DNA from: Akkermansiaceae bacterium
GTDB taxonomy: Bacteria; Verrucomicrobiota; Verrucomicrobiia; Verrucomicrobiales; Akkermansiaceae
Direction: 5' to 3'
Assembly: GCA_015062055.1 (NCBI GenBank)
Contig: SUVK01000012.1
Span: 1 to 54,277 of the forward strand
DNA: 54,277 nucleotides
This document shows, in pieces, positions 43,317 through 52,012 of the stretch. Position 1 is the stretch's first letter. Every line of letters begins with the position of its first letter. The notes under the pieces were generated by a model. It was not told the DNA's origin and searched no databases. It saw only the letters and a program-made list of their open reading frames with translations. Made by a program: the position numbers and the translations under genes.

Positions 43317-45494
43317 TTATCGAGCCGTCTTTTTCAGCAAATTAATTTTATCGCGCAGCACGGCAGCAACCTCAAAGTCCAGGCGGGCGGCGGCTTCTCT
43401 CATTTCTTTTTCAAGTCGTTTGATAACGGTTGCCGAGTCTTCCTCGTCTTCGGCTGCCATCAATACGCCGTCTTCATCGTCCTCTTCATCGGGGGTGTAA
43501 AGGCGCAGGGTACTTTGGTCTGCACGGGCAACGGTGCGGGGGGTAATGCCGTGTTTTTCGTTGTATGCCTGCTGAATGGCGCGGCGGCGGTCAGATTCTT
43601 CTACCAAGGCGCGTATGGAGTCGGTCAAAACATCGCAGAAGAGCACACACTCCCCGTGCAAATGTCGTGCAGCACGGCCCGCTGTTTGCACCAGGCTGGT
43701 TTCATTGCGCAAGAATCCCTCTTTATCGGCATCCAAAATGCAGACGAGCGATACCTCGGGCAGGTCAAGCCCTTCTCGCAAGAGGTTGATACCCACCAAG
43801 ATGTCTACCGAGCCACTGCGCAGCTTGCGCAATATCTCAACGCGTTCAATGGCATCTACATCGGCATGTATATATTCTACATTCAACCCCACATTGCGCA
43901 GGTAGTCCGTCAGGTCTTCGGCGGTGCGTTTGGTGAGGGTGGTTACCAGCACGCGCTCTCGTACGCTGACGCGTTGGCGGCAGAGCTCGATGGTTTTGTC
44001 TATCTGGCCATCCAGCGGCAGCAGGGTAATCTTGGGCTCGGGCAGGCCCGTGGGGCGTATCAGCTGCTCGACAATAAGCGGTTGCCCCAGCGCGCTCGGG
44101 TTAAAACTGTCGACCGAGGCTGCAGATGAGTGCGGCGGCACGCGCAGCTCGCTGAGTTTGTGGAAGAATACGCCCCGGAAGTCATCGGGGGCGTGGGTGA
44201 TGGCTTGGCTGGCTTTCTCGTGGCGAGAGTGGGTGTTGCCGCGCTTGGCTTTGAGCACGGGTATGTAGCTTTTGTTGCCGGGTATGCAGTTTACATACTC
44301 AAAGGGGCCGGGGGTGGCGCTTACATATACCAGTTGGTTTTGGCAGCGCATGAACTCCTCGAAGCGCAGCGGTCGATTATCCAGCGCAGAGGGCAGGCGA
44401 AAACCATGGTCTATCAGCACTTGTTTGCGAGAGCGGTCACCCTCGTACATGCCGCCTATTTGCGGTACCGTGGCGTGAGACTCATCTATAATGGTGAGGT
44501 GGTCTGCCGGAAAATAATCTTGCAGGGTAGACGGCGTAGAGCCCGGGGCGCGGCCCGCCAAGTGCCGCGAGTAGTTCTCGATACCCTTGCAAAAACCAAT
44601 CTCGTTGATGAGCTCTAAGTCGTAATCGGTGCGCATTTTGAGGCGCTGTGCCTCTATGAGCTTGTTCTCTTTTTCGAACCACGCCACACGCTCGGCAAGC
44701 TCGCGCCGTATGGACATAATGGCGGGTAGGCGTTTTTCGGGCGATGAAACGTATTGTTTGACGGGAAAGAAGAGGTAGCTGCGCAGCTTTTCGCGTGTGC
44801 GCCCCGTGGTGGCATCTATCAGGCTGATGGCCTCTATCTCATCCCCGAAAAACTCCACCCGTATGGCCTCTCCATCGCTTTGCGCCGGGTATATCTCTAC
44901 CACATCCCCGCGCACCCGGAAGCTGCCGCGCCGAAAATCAAAATCGCTGCGCTCGAATAACAGCTCCGTCAGGCATGCCAGCATCGCATCGCGGTCCAAC
45001 TCTTGCCCCACGCGTATTGATAGAGTGAGCTCGCGGTAATCTTCGGGAGCCCCCAGCCCATAGATGCAGCTTACACTCGCCACCACAATCACATCTCGCC
45101 TCAGCAGCAGAGACCGCATGGCATTCAGGCAAAGGCGGTCTATCTCTTCGTTAATGGCGCTGTCTTTTTCGATGTAGGTATCTGTACTGGCAATGTAGGC
45201 CTCGGGTTGGTAATAGTCAAAGTACGAGACAAAATATTCTACGGCATTGTGGGGGAAAAAGCTTTTGAGCTCCGAGTACAGCTGCGCTGCCAGTGTCTTG
45301 TTGTGAGACAACACCAATACCGGCCTGTCTTGCGCTGCGATGATGTTGGCCATGGTAAACGTTTTACCACTGCCCGTTACACCCAGCAGGCACTGGTGCC
45401 TGTTGCCCGCATTCAACGACTTGAGCAGCTTACCGATGGCCTGCTCTTGGTCCCCCGAGGGCTTGTAGTCTGTTACCAGTTGAAATATCGACAT
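43317..45494 (-). CDS. uvrB: excinuclease ABC subunit B
   Basis: 725 aa, longer than E. coli UvrB (673 aa). Damage-verification helicase of nucleotide excision repair. Walker A GVTGSGKTF, beta-hairpin YFDYYQPEAYIASTDTY, DESH box, helicase motif IV-VI region and C-terminal UVR domain (EAAARLDFEVAAVLRDKI). Between YVSATPG (to residue 396) and LIRPTG (479 onward) there is an extra segment of about 65 residues not expected in the family. Its composition is like the host's, so it is not obviously an intein. Confidence 0.97.
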   Translation of the reverse strand: MSIFQLVTDYKPSGDQEQAIGKLLKSLNAGNRHQCLLGVTGSGKTFTMANIIAAQDRPVLVLSHNKTLAAQLYSELKSFFPHNAVEYFVSYFDYYQPEAYIASTDTYIEKDSAINEEIDRLCLNAMRSLLLRRDVIVVASVSCIYGLGAPEDYRELTLSIRVGQELDRDAMLACLTELLFERSDFDFRRGSFRVRGDVVEIYPAQSDGEAIRVEFFGDEIEAISLIDATTGRTREKLRSYLFFPVKQYVSSPEKRLPAIMSIRRELAERVAWFEKENKLIEAQRLKMRTDYDLELINEIGFCKGIENYSRHLAGRAPGSTPSTLQDYFPADHLTIIDESHATVPQIGGMYEGDRSRKQVLIDHGFRLPSALDNRPLRFEEFMRCQNQLVYVSATPGPFEYVNCIPGNKSYIPVLKAKRGNTHSRHEKASQAITHAPDDFRGVFFHKLSELRVPPHSSAASVDSFNPSALGQPLIVEQLIRPTGLPEPKITLLPLDGQIDKTIELCRQRVSVRERVLVTTLTKRTAEDLTDYLRNVGLNVEYIHADVDAIERVEILRKLRSGSVDILVGINLLREGLDLPEVSLVCILDADKEGFLRNETSLVQTAGRAARHLHGECVLFCDVLTDSIRALVEESDRRRAIQQAYNEKHGITPRTVARADQSTLRLYTPDEEDDEDGVLMAAEDEEDSATVIKRLEKEMREAAARLDFEVAAVLRDKINLLKKTAR

Positions 45495-45512
45495 AGGCTC
45501 GTCTTCGCCGCT

Positions 45513-45541
45513 ATTGTATGCCTTATCCCCCGTTTATGCAA
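45513..45541 (-). promoter_or_regulatory. promoter of uvrB
   Basis: Minus-strand TTGCAT-N17-TACAAT, 18 nt before ATG 45494. Confidence 0.6.
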
Positions 45542-45565
45542 GGTTAATCTTTGCCTCTCTTATTA

Positions 45566-46654
45566 TCAACGGCCGTATTGCTTGAGCCATTGTTGGTATT
45601 GCACGGGGTCGATTTCGCTGGGGTTGATGATGGCTTTTTCGCTGCGGAAGATGGCGGTGTGCAGCAGGGGGATGCCGCAGGCGTCCAAGTGGGCATCTAT
45701 GGCGGCTTTATGGGCCAGCACACCCTCCCAAGCGGGTGCATGCACGACGCCCATAATTTGTGCCCCGCCAAACTTCTCGCCTCCGCTGCGCCAGTAGCAG
45801 TGGGTCATGCATATGTGGCGGCCGCATTCGGCACCGGCGCGCTCCTCCATGCCGGTGGGTACTGCCCAATGAAACAGCCCCGCTGCCCCGGTGCCGCTTT
45901 GTTTGTTGCTGCCGCCGGTGTGGTTCAAAAAAGTGGCAAAGCGCCCAATGACCTTGCGGGCATCTAAATCTGCCGCTATGGCACAGAACTCGTCGCATGA
46001 GAGCCCTATGCTGCGGGCGCGGGCTTCCCAGGGCTCGCGCACCAGCTCCTCGGGGCGCAGGCTTTCTTTGAGCACCATCAGCACTTGCCAATCTTTATCT
46101 GTCAGCACGGGGCGCGTGGGGCATTGCATGCGCGGCAAATCGGCTGTCTTGTCGCCGGGTTTCAATCCGGCACGGCGCACATGGCCTACCCCCAGTGCAA
46201 ACATGCCTACCACGGGTAGCGGCGCAAAATCCGTTGCGCCTATATAGTGCATCAGCAGGCGGCAGTGCCCTTCTACCGTGTTGCTGCCACAGGGTACTTT
46301 GAGGGTAGTCCACAGGCGGTAATCTGCCCCGGGGGCATCGGCCTTATCGCAGCTTCTCAGCACCACATGCCCGGTGAATGGGTCGTTTTGTCGCAACCAT
46401 TCCCACGCTGTCTCCAGTTTATCTTGCGGTACCTGCCAAGCCACCAAGGCACCGTCTGCCAAACCGGTAGAGAGCAGCGTTTGGCGTATGCGCCGCACGG
46501 CCCCGTTTGCCAATAGCTTGCGCAGGTGCTCCAGTACGGTTTCTACGGGCAGCCCGCAGCGCTCGGCTATCGCATCAAACGGCCTGCGGTGAAACCCCTT
46601 CAGCCTGTCTTCGGCCACCGCCAGTATGCGCAAATCTGTCTCGCTGAGATTCAT
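45566..46654 (-). CDS. fused siroheme decarboxylase-like protein (AhbA/AhbB, Lrp-type)
   Basis: 362 aa with two tandem AsnC/Lrp-like units. Unit 1: HTH (RPFDAIAERCGLPVETVLEHLRKL, then NGAVRRIRQTL) and ligand domain. Unit 2 (from about residue 185): LTDKDWQVLMVLKESL, a degenerate HTH and RKVIGRFATFLNHTGG, then VTHCY-like MTHCYWRSGG. The order HTH-RR(I/F)-(T/A)-HCY is that of siroheme decarboxylases (NirD/L/G/H, AhbA/B), which convert siroheme to 12,18-didecarboxysiroheme. No other heme genes are nearby. A plain transcription regulator is the alternative. Confidence 0.65.
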   Translation of the reverse strand: MNLSETDLRILAVAEDRLKGFHRRPFDAIAERCGLPVETVLEHLRKLLANGAVRRIRQTLLSTGLADGALVAWQVPQDKLETAWEWLRQNDPFTGHVVLRSCDKADAPGADYRLWTTLKVPCGSNTVEGHCRLLMHYIGATDFAPLPVVGMFALGVGHVRRAGLKPGDKTADLPRMQCPTRPVLTDKDWQVLMVLKESLRPEELVREPWEARARSIGLSCDEFCAIAADLDARKVIGRFATFLNHTGGSNKQSGTGAAGLFHWAVPTGMEERAGAECGRHICMTHCYWRSGGEKFGGAQIMGVVHAPAWEGVLAHKAAIDAHLDACGIPLLHTAIFRSEKAIINPSEIDPVQYQQWLKQYGR

Positions 46655-46713
46655 AAATGTTTGCCGGGGCTATCCTTGCCGATATCAACCTTCTACTTCC
46701 AACTTTCAACTTT

Positions 46714-47913
46714 TTACCGTCTCCGTCGTTTGGGGGCTGCGGGGCGGGGTTTGCGGACGGGGCGGGCACCTTCGTCGAGCAAGGCCGTGTAGGCGTAGTC
46801 AAAGCCCTCGAGCTTGCGGCGCTCTACCTTCTGCTTGATGAAAAATTCAACACTCTTGGCAAAGTCGACTTCATCTGCCGTCAGCAGGGTGAAGGCATCG
46901 CCCTGGGCCTCTGCACGGCCTGTGCGGCCGATACGGTGCACGTAGTCCTCGGGGTTTTCGGGCACGCGGTAATTGATAACGTGGGTAACACCGTTTACAT
47001 CGATACCGCGGGCGGCAACATCTGTGGCTACGAGTATGCGATATTTGTCCTCCTTAAAGCCACGCAGCGCTGCCATGCGCTCTTTTTGCGGTATGTCGGA
47101 GTGCATGACTGTTACCTCTTTGTCCCAGCCGGCACGGCACAGCAGGTTGGCGACGGTATCGGCCTCTTTGCGTGTGCGGGTAAAGACCATGAGGTTGCGG
47201 AACTCAGTGTTCTTGATGAGCGCCAGCAGCAGGTCGTCTCTTTGGTCCATCCCCACGGGGTAGAATGCGTGCGATATAGTGGCTGCTACCTCGCTGCGGG
47301 CAATGGCTACCTCTACCGGGTCTGTAAGACACCACTTGGCAAAACCTTGCAGAATTTGCGGCATGGTGGCCGAGAAGAAAAGGGTTTGGCGCCCCTCCCA
47401 CGGGCAAAGGTTAATGATTTTGCGCACAATGGGCAAAAAGCCCATGTCGGTCATGCGGTCTACCTCATCGAGCACGAGGTGGCGTATGTGTTTAAACTTC
47501 ATATTGCCACGGTAGAAGTGGTCTACCAAGCGCCCCGGGGTGGCAATGACAACCTCGGCCCCCTTTTTAAGCTCTTCTGTTTGTTTGCCGTAGCCGATAC
47601 CGCCGTATAGCAGCGCCACCTTGATATCGGTGTGCTTGGCATAGGTTCGAAAAGCCTCTGCCAGTTGGTCTGCCAGCTCGCGAGTGGGCTCCAGCACCAG
47701 CACTTGGGGCACCCCATTGGCTTCAATTCGCGTGAGCAGGGGCAGGGCAAAAGCGGCAGATTTGCCCGTGCCGGTTTGCGAGGCGCCGATTACGTCTTTG
47801 CCCTCCAGCACCACGGGGATGGCCTGCTGCTGAATGGGGGTGGGGGTCTCGTAGCCGCAATCTTGTACGGCCTGCAATATGGGGGCTGAGAGCCCCAGTT
47901 CTTCGAATGTCAT
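46714..47913 (-). CDS. DEAD-box RNA helicase (RhlE/DbpA-like)
   Basis: 399 aa from ATG 47913 (MTFEELGLSAP). Q motif PTPIQQQAIP, motif I ASQTGTGKSAAF, Ia PTRELADQ, II DEVD (a variant of DEAD), III SAT, V ATDVAARGIDV, VI HRIGRTGRA. The C-terminal tail is Arg/Pro-rich (RPVRKPRPAAPKRRRR), likely RNA-binding. Upstream in-frame codons to 48018 overlap the next gene and are rejected. Confidence 0.93.
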   Translation of the reverse strand: MTFEELGLSAPILQAVQDCGYETPTPIQQQAIPVVLEGKDVIGASQTGTGKSAAFALPLLTRIEANGVPQVLVLEPTRELADQLAEAFRTYAKHTDIKVALLYGGIGYGKQTEELKKGAEVVIATPGRLVDHFYRGNMKFKHIRHLVLDEVDRMTDMGFLPIVRKIINLCPWEGRQTLFFSATMPQILQGFAKWCLTDPVEVAIARSEVAATISHAFYPVGMDQRDDLLLALIKNTEFRNLMVFTRTRKEADTVANLLCRAGWDKEVTVMHSDIPQKERMAALRGFKEDKYRILVATDVAARGIDVNGVTHVINYRVPENPEDYVHRIGRTGRAEAQGDAFTLLTADEVDFAKSVEFFIKQKVERRKLEGFDYAYTALLDEGARPVRKPRPAAPKRRRR

Positions 47914-47959
47914 TGTGTATTGCTTTGAGGTGAAATTTTTTAGAATTGCCCTTACTTGT

Positions 47960-48589
47960 TTACAGATAGGGGTTGTTGAGGGTTTCTTCGCCCAGCGTGG
48001 TATCCGGGCCGTGGCCACTGTGCACGGTGGTGGTGTGGGGTAGCGGGAGCAGTTTCTCGCGTATGCCGCGCACCAGGCTGCTCATGCTGCCACCGGGAAA
48101 ATCCGTACGCCCTACCGAGCCGGCAAAAAGAATATCGCCACAGAACAACTGCTCTTGCCCCGGCAGCTCGTAGGCCACGCCATCGGGCGAGTGCCCCGGG
48201 ATGTGGTGCACCTGCCAGCTCAGGCCGCCCCAGTTGCCTTGGATATCGGCGGGGCCAAAGGCGTCATCCACACAGAAAGGCTCAACATCGAACCCGCCCC
48301 CCCAGCTGTGGCGTGCCATATCTTCGAGGGTGAGGGCCGTGCTGTAGGCCATGCAGGCATGCACGCGGCATCCGTATTGCTGCGCCAGTGCTGCTGCTCC
48401 CTGTACATGGTCAAAGTGTTGGTGTGTGATGAGCAGGTCTGTCACCTTGGCATCGGCGGGCAGTTTCTTCTTGGCCCACTCGGCAAATCCCAAGGGGGCA
48501 TCTATGGCCACGTAGCCCTCTGTGCCGCGCACCAAATACCCATTGCAGGCACATGGCCCACCGGTGTATACCTGAATCTCTATACTCAT
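47960..48589 (-). CDS. MBL-fold metallo-hydrolase (glyoxalase II-like)
   Basis: 209 aa from ATG 48589. Zinc ligands: THQHFDH motif, HHIPGHSPDG, CGDILFAGSVGRTD and the final HSGHGPDTT. This is the small hydroxyacylglutathione-hydrolase-like group; the substrate is not known. Adjacent to the helicase on the same strand, 46 bp apart. Confidence 0.9.
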   Translation of the reverse strand: MSIEIQVYTGGPCACNGYLVRGTEGYVAIDAPLGFAEWAKKKLPADAKVTDLLITHQHFDHVQGAAALAQQYGCRVHACMAYSTALTLEDMARHSWGGGFDVEPFCVDDAFGPADIQGNWGGLSWQVHHIPGHSPDGVAYELPGQEQLFCGDILFAGSVGRTDFPGGSMSSLVRGIREKLLPLPHTTTVHSGHGPDTTLGEETLNNPYL

Positions 48590-48598
48590 ACGCGCGCC

Positions 48599-48627
48599 AT
48601 TGTACACAACTTATGCCCCGAATGCAA
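48599..48627 (-). promoter_or_regulatory. promoter of the MBL hydrolase gene
   Basis: Minus-strand TTGCAT-N17-TACAAT, ending 9 nt before ATG 48589. Confidence 0.6.
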
Positions 48628-48776
48628 GCCGAATCAAGGGCATATGAGTCATTGTCGTGTTGTTGCCATGCGTCTGCCTCGGCCTAACCCAACGGGTGAA
48701 GTCGGTAACGCTGAGAACTCACCTGTCCCCCCCCCTACAAACTGCGATTCATCAGCCGAGCTGTTTAACCGCCGAA
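48628..48776. other. intergenic stretch with a nine-C tract
   Basis: No gene seen. It contains nine C at 48728-48736. The tract is outside any coding frame and not next to a start, so no regulatory role is claimed. Confidence 0.4.
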
Positions 48777-48818
48777 AAAAGCGGTGCCGTGGCAACAACC
48801 CCACGGCACCGGTAAAAA
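48777..48818 (-). terminator. terminator of the secreted metallopeptidase gene
   Basis: Perfect 11-bp stem CGGTGCCGTGG / CCACGGCACCG flanked by runs of A/T on both sides; T run present on the minus strand. Confidence 0.8.
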
Positions 48819-48908
48819 ACTCTTGCTGTGTTCTGCAGCGTGAATGAGTGTTAAACTTTGAACATTAAAGATTCAACATCAAACATTATTTCTTCATTGC
48901 AGCGCGTA

Positions 48909-49649
48909 TCAATAGCCCGATATTTGGGTGCGGTTGCGCAGGGTATAGCCTTTCGGGGCGTAATAAAGCTCTGCAGCGTCTATGGCATGCCGCAAGATGC
49001 GGCCATCGGGGCCGATATAGCGGGCGCTGAACTCGCGGTAGAGCCGGGTATAGTGCGGGCTCAGAAATGCCTTTTCGTAAAAGGCGGTCGGCATGGGGGC
49101 GCCGCCGAAATAATGGCGTTGTATGAATGTGCGGGCTACATGAATGGCGTGCCCCTCGCAGATGATGAGGGGGAGCCCCTGCGTTATTTTGGCCAACTTG
49201 GGGTATCGGGAGTAAAAGAAACAATGCGCCAGCTCGTGTGCCAAGGTGTCGTTAAGCGTCATTTCGCGCTCCAGCTTGCTGTCGGCATCGTTGGCCGGTG
49301 GCAGGGCGGCGGTAAAGAATTGCATACGTACCTTGAGTATCGTGTTGTTGGCAGCCCATTGGGCGCCCCCAAGGTGGCGGCCATCGCCTTCTTGCACCGC
49401 AATGGGGATAAGCTCAAGGTTGGGTACGGTGAGCCCATCCACATGGTATGCCTCTGCCTCTTGTGCTATGTGCCTTTGTATCAACACCAGCCGTGCGCGT
49501 ATCCCCTCGGCATCTTCTCCGCATTGTGCCAGTTGCAGGGCCAGGGGCGAAAGCTTGACGGCTTCGTCGTAGCTTGCCCGAGCCGGGGCCGGCTCTGCCA
49601 AGGTGCAGAGCGGCATGAGCGGCAGTATGAGCATCAGCAGGTGTTTCAT
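48909..49649 (-). CDS. secreted HExxH metallopeptidase-like protein
   Basis: 246 aa from ATG 49649. Signal peptide MKHLLMLILPLMPLCTLA. The helix TLAHELAHCFFYSRYPK contains HELAH (HExxH), and a second acidic helix LIICEGHAIHVA follows about 20 residues later, as in gluzincin-type peptidases where the Glu is the third zinc ligand. Substrate unknown. Its own terminator lies at 48777-48818. Confidence 0.75.
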   Translation of the reverse strand: MKHLLMLILPLMPLCTLAEPAPARASYDEAVKLSPLALQLAQCGEDAEGIRARLVLIQRHIAQEAEAYHVDGLTVPNLELIPIAVQEGDGRHLGGAQWAANNTILKVRMQFFTAALPPANDADSKLEREMTLNDTLAHELAHCFFYSRYPKLAKITQGLPLIICEGHAIHVARTFIQRHYFGGAPMPTAFYEKAFLSPHYTRLYREFSARYIGPDGRILRHAIDAAELYYAPKGYTLRNRTQISGY

Positions 49650-49696
49650 ATCAATTGCGGTCGCCTGTATCTTAATCAAAAATGGCCCGAATGCAA

Positions 49697-49728
49697 GAAA
49701 AAAAGCCTGCAGCACTACGCTGCAGGCT
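49697..49728 (-). terminator. rplI terminator
   Basis: Minus-strand 10-bp stem AGCCTGCAGC / GCTGCAGGCT followed by seven T. Confidence 0.85.
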
Positions 49729-49754
49729 CTCTGTATCGGATGAAATGGGGGGGA

Positions 49755-50249
49755 TCAGGCCTCCTCGGTTGCGGGAGCTTCCTCAACCACAACCTCGCCC
49801 TTAACAACAAGCACCACCTTAACGGTTGCGGTAACTTGTGCGTGAAGCTTGGCGGGTACCTCGTAGGTGCCGGACTTCTTGAGGGGTTTCTCCAAGTCGA
49901 TGCTGTGGCGGTCGATCTCGATGCCGAGAGCGGCCAAGCCATCAGTAATCTGCTGGTTGGTGATAGCGCCGAATACCTTGCCATTCTCGCCGGCCTCGAG
50001 GGTCAGGTTGACCGTGACGGCAGCAATCTTGGCGGCAATCTCCCGGAAGTTGGCCAGCTCGGCGGCCTCGCGCTCTGCGCGCTTCTTCTGGAGCATGTTG
50101 ATGAAACGCTGGTTGGCGGGAGTTGCCTCGAACGCAAGACCCTGAGGAATCAGGTAGTTGCGACCGTAACCGGCCTTCACGGTAACGAGGTCGGCTTCAC
50201 AGCCCAGACCTTCGATCTTTGTAGCGAGAATAACTTGCATGTTAGCCAT
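49755..50249 (-). CDS. rplI: 50S ribosomal protein L9
   Basis: 164 aa. The N-terminal domain MQVILATKIEGLGCEADLVTVKAGYGRNYLIPQGLA is the L9 signature. A connecting helix (MLQKKRAEREAAELANF) and a C-terminal domain (NGKVFGAITNQQITDGL, LEKPLKKSGTYEV) follow. The C-terminal end VVVEEAPATEEA is a small acidic extension. Not linked to rpsF or ssb, unlike many bacteria. Confidence 0.97.
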   Translation of the reverse strand: MANMQVILATKIEGLGCEADLVTVKAGYGRNYLIPQGLAFEATPANQRFINMLQKKRAEREAAELANFREIAAKIAAVTVNLTLEAGENGKVFGAITNQQITDGLAALGIEIDRHSIDLEKPLKKSGTYEVPAKLHAQVTATVKVVLVVKGEVVVEEAPATEEA

Positions 50250-50423
50250 AACTCAATATTTTTTGGTTTGGTGAGCGGGTCTTTTACACCGTTTCGGGCT
50301 TATTGTCAAGTAAATTCCGATAAATTGTCTGAAATCAGCCTGATTTTGTCTCCTGCGGGATACATAGAATCAACTTTTTCAAGCCATTCTAAAAACACGC
50401 TGTTGAAGAGGTATTGCTATATT

Positions 50424-50522
50424 TTATACGACAAACATCTCGGGCATCTTCTCCTTAAATGGCTTTATGCCTTGTTCATTGAGAATGAGATGTAAGGTGC
50501 TCTTCGCAATGGTTGAGAGTCG
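50424..50522 (-). pseudogene. transposase helix-turn-helix remnant
   Basis: Minus-strand fragment reading RLSTIAKSTLHLILNEQGIK then PFKEKMPEMFVV and a stop; bounded by stops on both sides. The S(T/R)-(V/L)-H-ILNE-GIKPF pattern resembles the second HTH of IS630-type transposases. No catalytic domain or terminal repeats remain. Confidence 0.45.
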
Positions 50523-50898
50523 AGGAGTACCCTCTTGTCATCTATTCAGGCATGCTTAGCAATTCTTTTTGAAAAAGTTAGCAATGCCTGTTATTAACTC
50601 ATTAAGCAGGTGCATAACGAACCCCAGCATCATGAGCCCGCCCCATAAAAAAATAGCACCAACTATCAAATAGACTATCATGCCTCATTTTTAGCAATTT
50701 TTCCCGCTTTTTACAAGAAAAACATCTCTTTTTTGGGGGCTGTTTCGGATTTGCTGATGTATGAACCTGCACCCGATGACAAAGAAAAGTAGCAATCCCG
50801 AATTGCTGGTCTTTGTAACACTCGTTACAAAGGGGTTCGCGTGGGCTCAATGAGATATCTTTGCCTGTTTTAACATCGGAATTGTCACTAGCCTCATG
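50523..50898. other. AT-rich intergenic stretch
   Basis: A minus-strand frame at 50602-50964 has several Cys pairs but low coding character and overlaps a dispersed repeat; I do not call it a gene. Nothing else recognised. Confidence 0.4.
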
Positions 50899-50990
50899 TT
50901 GTAACGTGTACACCATAATGGCGAGGGGATGATACAGACCGCCCCTACGCTGGTATCCCCACAAATTGCCATTTGGCTAATTGTTATCAC
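50899..50990. repeat. dispersed intergenic repeat, copy B
   Basis: Shares ordered blocks with 29943-30034 (ATGGCG, AGACCGC, AAATTGC, ACGCGTAA). Confidence 0.45.
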
Positions 50991-51096
50991 GCGTAAGCCG
51001 GTCATCAAAGATGACTATGATGGCGCAACGCGTTTATTTGCAGGGTGGTAAATAAATACACCCTGCAACCACACAGACTATTTGACCACCATTCAC

Positions 51097-51636
51097 TCAG
51101 CAGCACATATCTTGGCGCAGGGTGGCTACGTCTTTGCCGAAGTAGGCGCCGAGGGCAAAACCGAACTCGAGAGCAGCACCCGGGCCGCGGCCCGTAATGA
51201 TGTGGCCGTCCGTAACAGTGGGGGTATCGCGTAGGGTTGCGCTCTTAATATCATTGGTTACGGCATCTGCCGGGTAGCAGGTTACTTTGCGGTCTGTAAG
51301 AACCCCTGCGGCTTCAAGGGCTATAGGGGCAGCACAGATGGCGGCTACCAATTTTTTCTCTGCATGCATGGTGCGCACCAGCTTGAGCACCCCGGGGGTG
51401 TCGCGCAGGGTCCAAGAGGCAGCACCGCCCGGCAGTATCACGCCGTCATAATCTGCCGGTTCTACATCTACCATCAGCATGTCCGATTTCATGATGATGC
51501 CGTGTGCACCCTCAACCAAGCGCCCTTGTACACCGGCGGTGACTACAGGTATCTCCAGACGTCTTAAAATATCAACCGGGGCACTGAACTCAATCTCCTC
51601 GAATCCCGGCGCCAACAATACTAATAAAGGTTTCAT
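51097..51636 (-). CDS. DJ-1/PfpI-family protein
   Basis: 179 aa. Class-I glutamine-amidotransferase-like fold. The nucleophile elbow is AAICAAPIAL (reactive Cys), the acidic partner lies in LLAPGFEEIEF, and VILPGGAAS and ITGRGPGAALEF complete the DJ-1/YajL pattern. Such proteins act as glyoxalase/deglycase-like or redox-protective enzymes. Own promoter, monocistronic. Confidence 0.93.
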   Translation of the reverse strand: MKPLLVLLAPGFEEIEFSAPVDILRRLEIPVVTAGVQGRLVEGAHGIIMKSDMLMVDVEPADYDGVILPGGAASWTLRDTPGVLKLVRTMHAEKKLVAAICAAPIALEAAGVLTDRKVTCYPADAVTNDIKSATLRDTPTVTDGHIITGRGPGAALEFGFALGAYFGKDVATLRQDMCC

Positions 51637-51644
51637 GGGGCATG

Positions 51645-51673
51645 ATTATACCGTATTTGCGTGTGCAAATCAA
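51645..51673 (-). promoter_or_regulatory. promoter of the DJ-1/PfpI gene
   Basis: Minus-strand TTGATT-N17-TATAAT, ending 8 nt before ATG 51636. Confidence 0.6.
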
Positions 51674-51796
51674 TACCGAAAACACCCCCTGTGGCTTCGG
51701 TATGGTTGATTAGAGGCTTGATTTATGGTGCTGTTCGCGATACAAGAAAGTCAGTGTATGTGGAGCGAGTTTGGAGATTATACCCCTGAGACGGAA

Positions 51797-51850
51797 CCGT
51801 AAGTCAATGATGAAAATGAAAAAGGTGAAATTTTCATCATTGACTTACGG
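51797..51850. repeat. perfect 21-bp inverted repeat with 12-nt spacer
   Basis: Arms 51797-51817 and 51830-51850 (opening CCGTAAGTCAATG) are exact complements. No long T run follows, so a simple terminator is not certain; it may be the core of a small palindromic element. A GCTCGCTAGCGCTCGC palindrome follows near 51866. Confidence 0.85.
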
Positions 51851-51957
51851 GGCTCAAATTTAGGCTCGCTAGCGCTCGCAAATTCCCCTACCATCTCCCC
51901 CCTCCAAATTCCGATTTATCAAACACGGCGGTCTTATTGGCAAAGCCCCATAACAAT

Positions 51958-51987
51958 GGCCATCGCTCCGCGATGGGAACGATGGCC
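51958..51987 (-). terminator. possible terminator of the C66-like protease gene
   Basis: 8-bp stem GGCCATCG / CGATGGCC with further inner pairing, 25 bp past the stop; lacks a clear T run. Confidence 0.45.
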
Positions 51988-52012
51988 GAAAACAACGGGA
52001 GCTCTGCCCTGC

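Noticed and set aside
44085-44291. Intein in UvrB
   Set aside because: The insert is only about 65 residues, with no Cys/Ser start nor HN-Cys end motif, far below intein size.
48728-48736. Nine-C tract as a phase-variation switch
   Set aside because: Located outside coding sequence and outside the promoters of both flanking genes.
50602-50964. 120-aa Cys-rich minus-strand ORF
   Set aside because: Overlaps a dispersed repeat, lacks a promoter and shows no domain beyond chance CxxC pairs.
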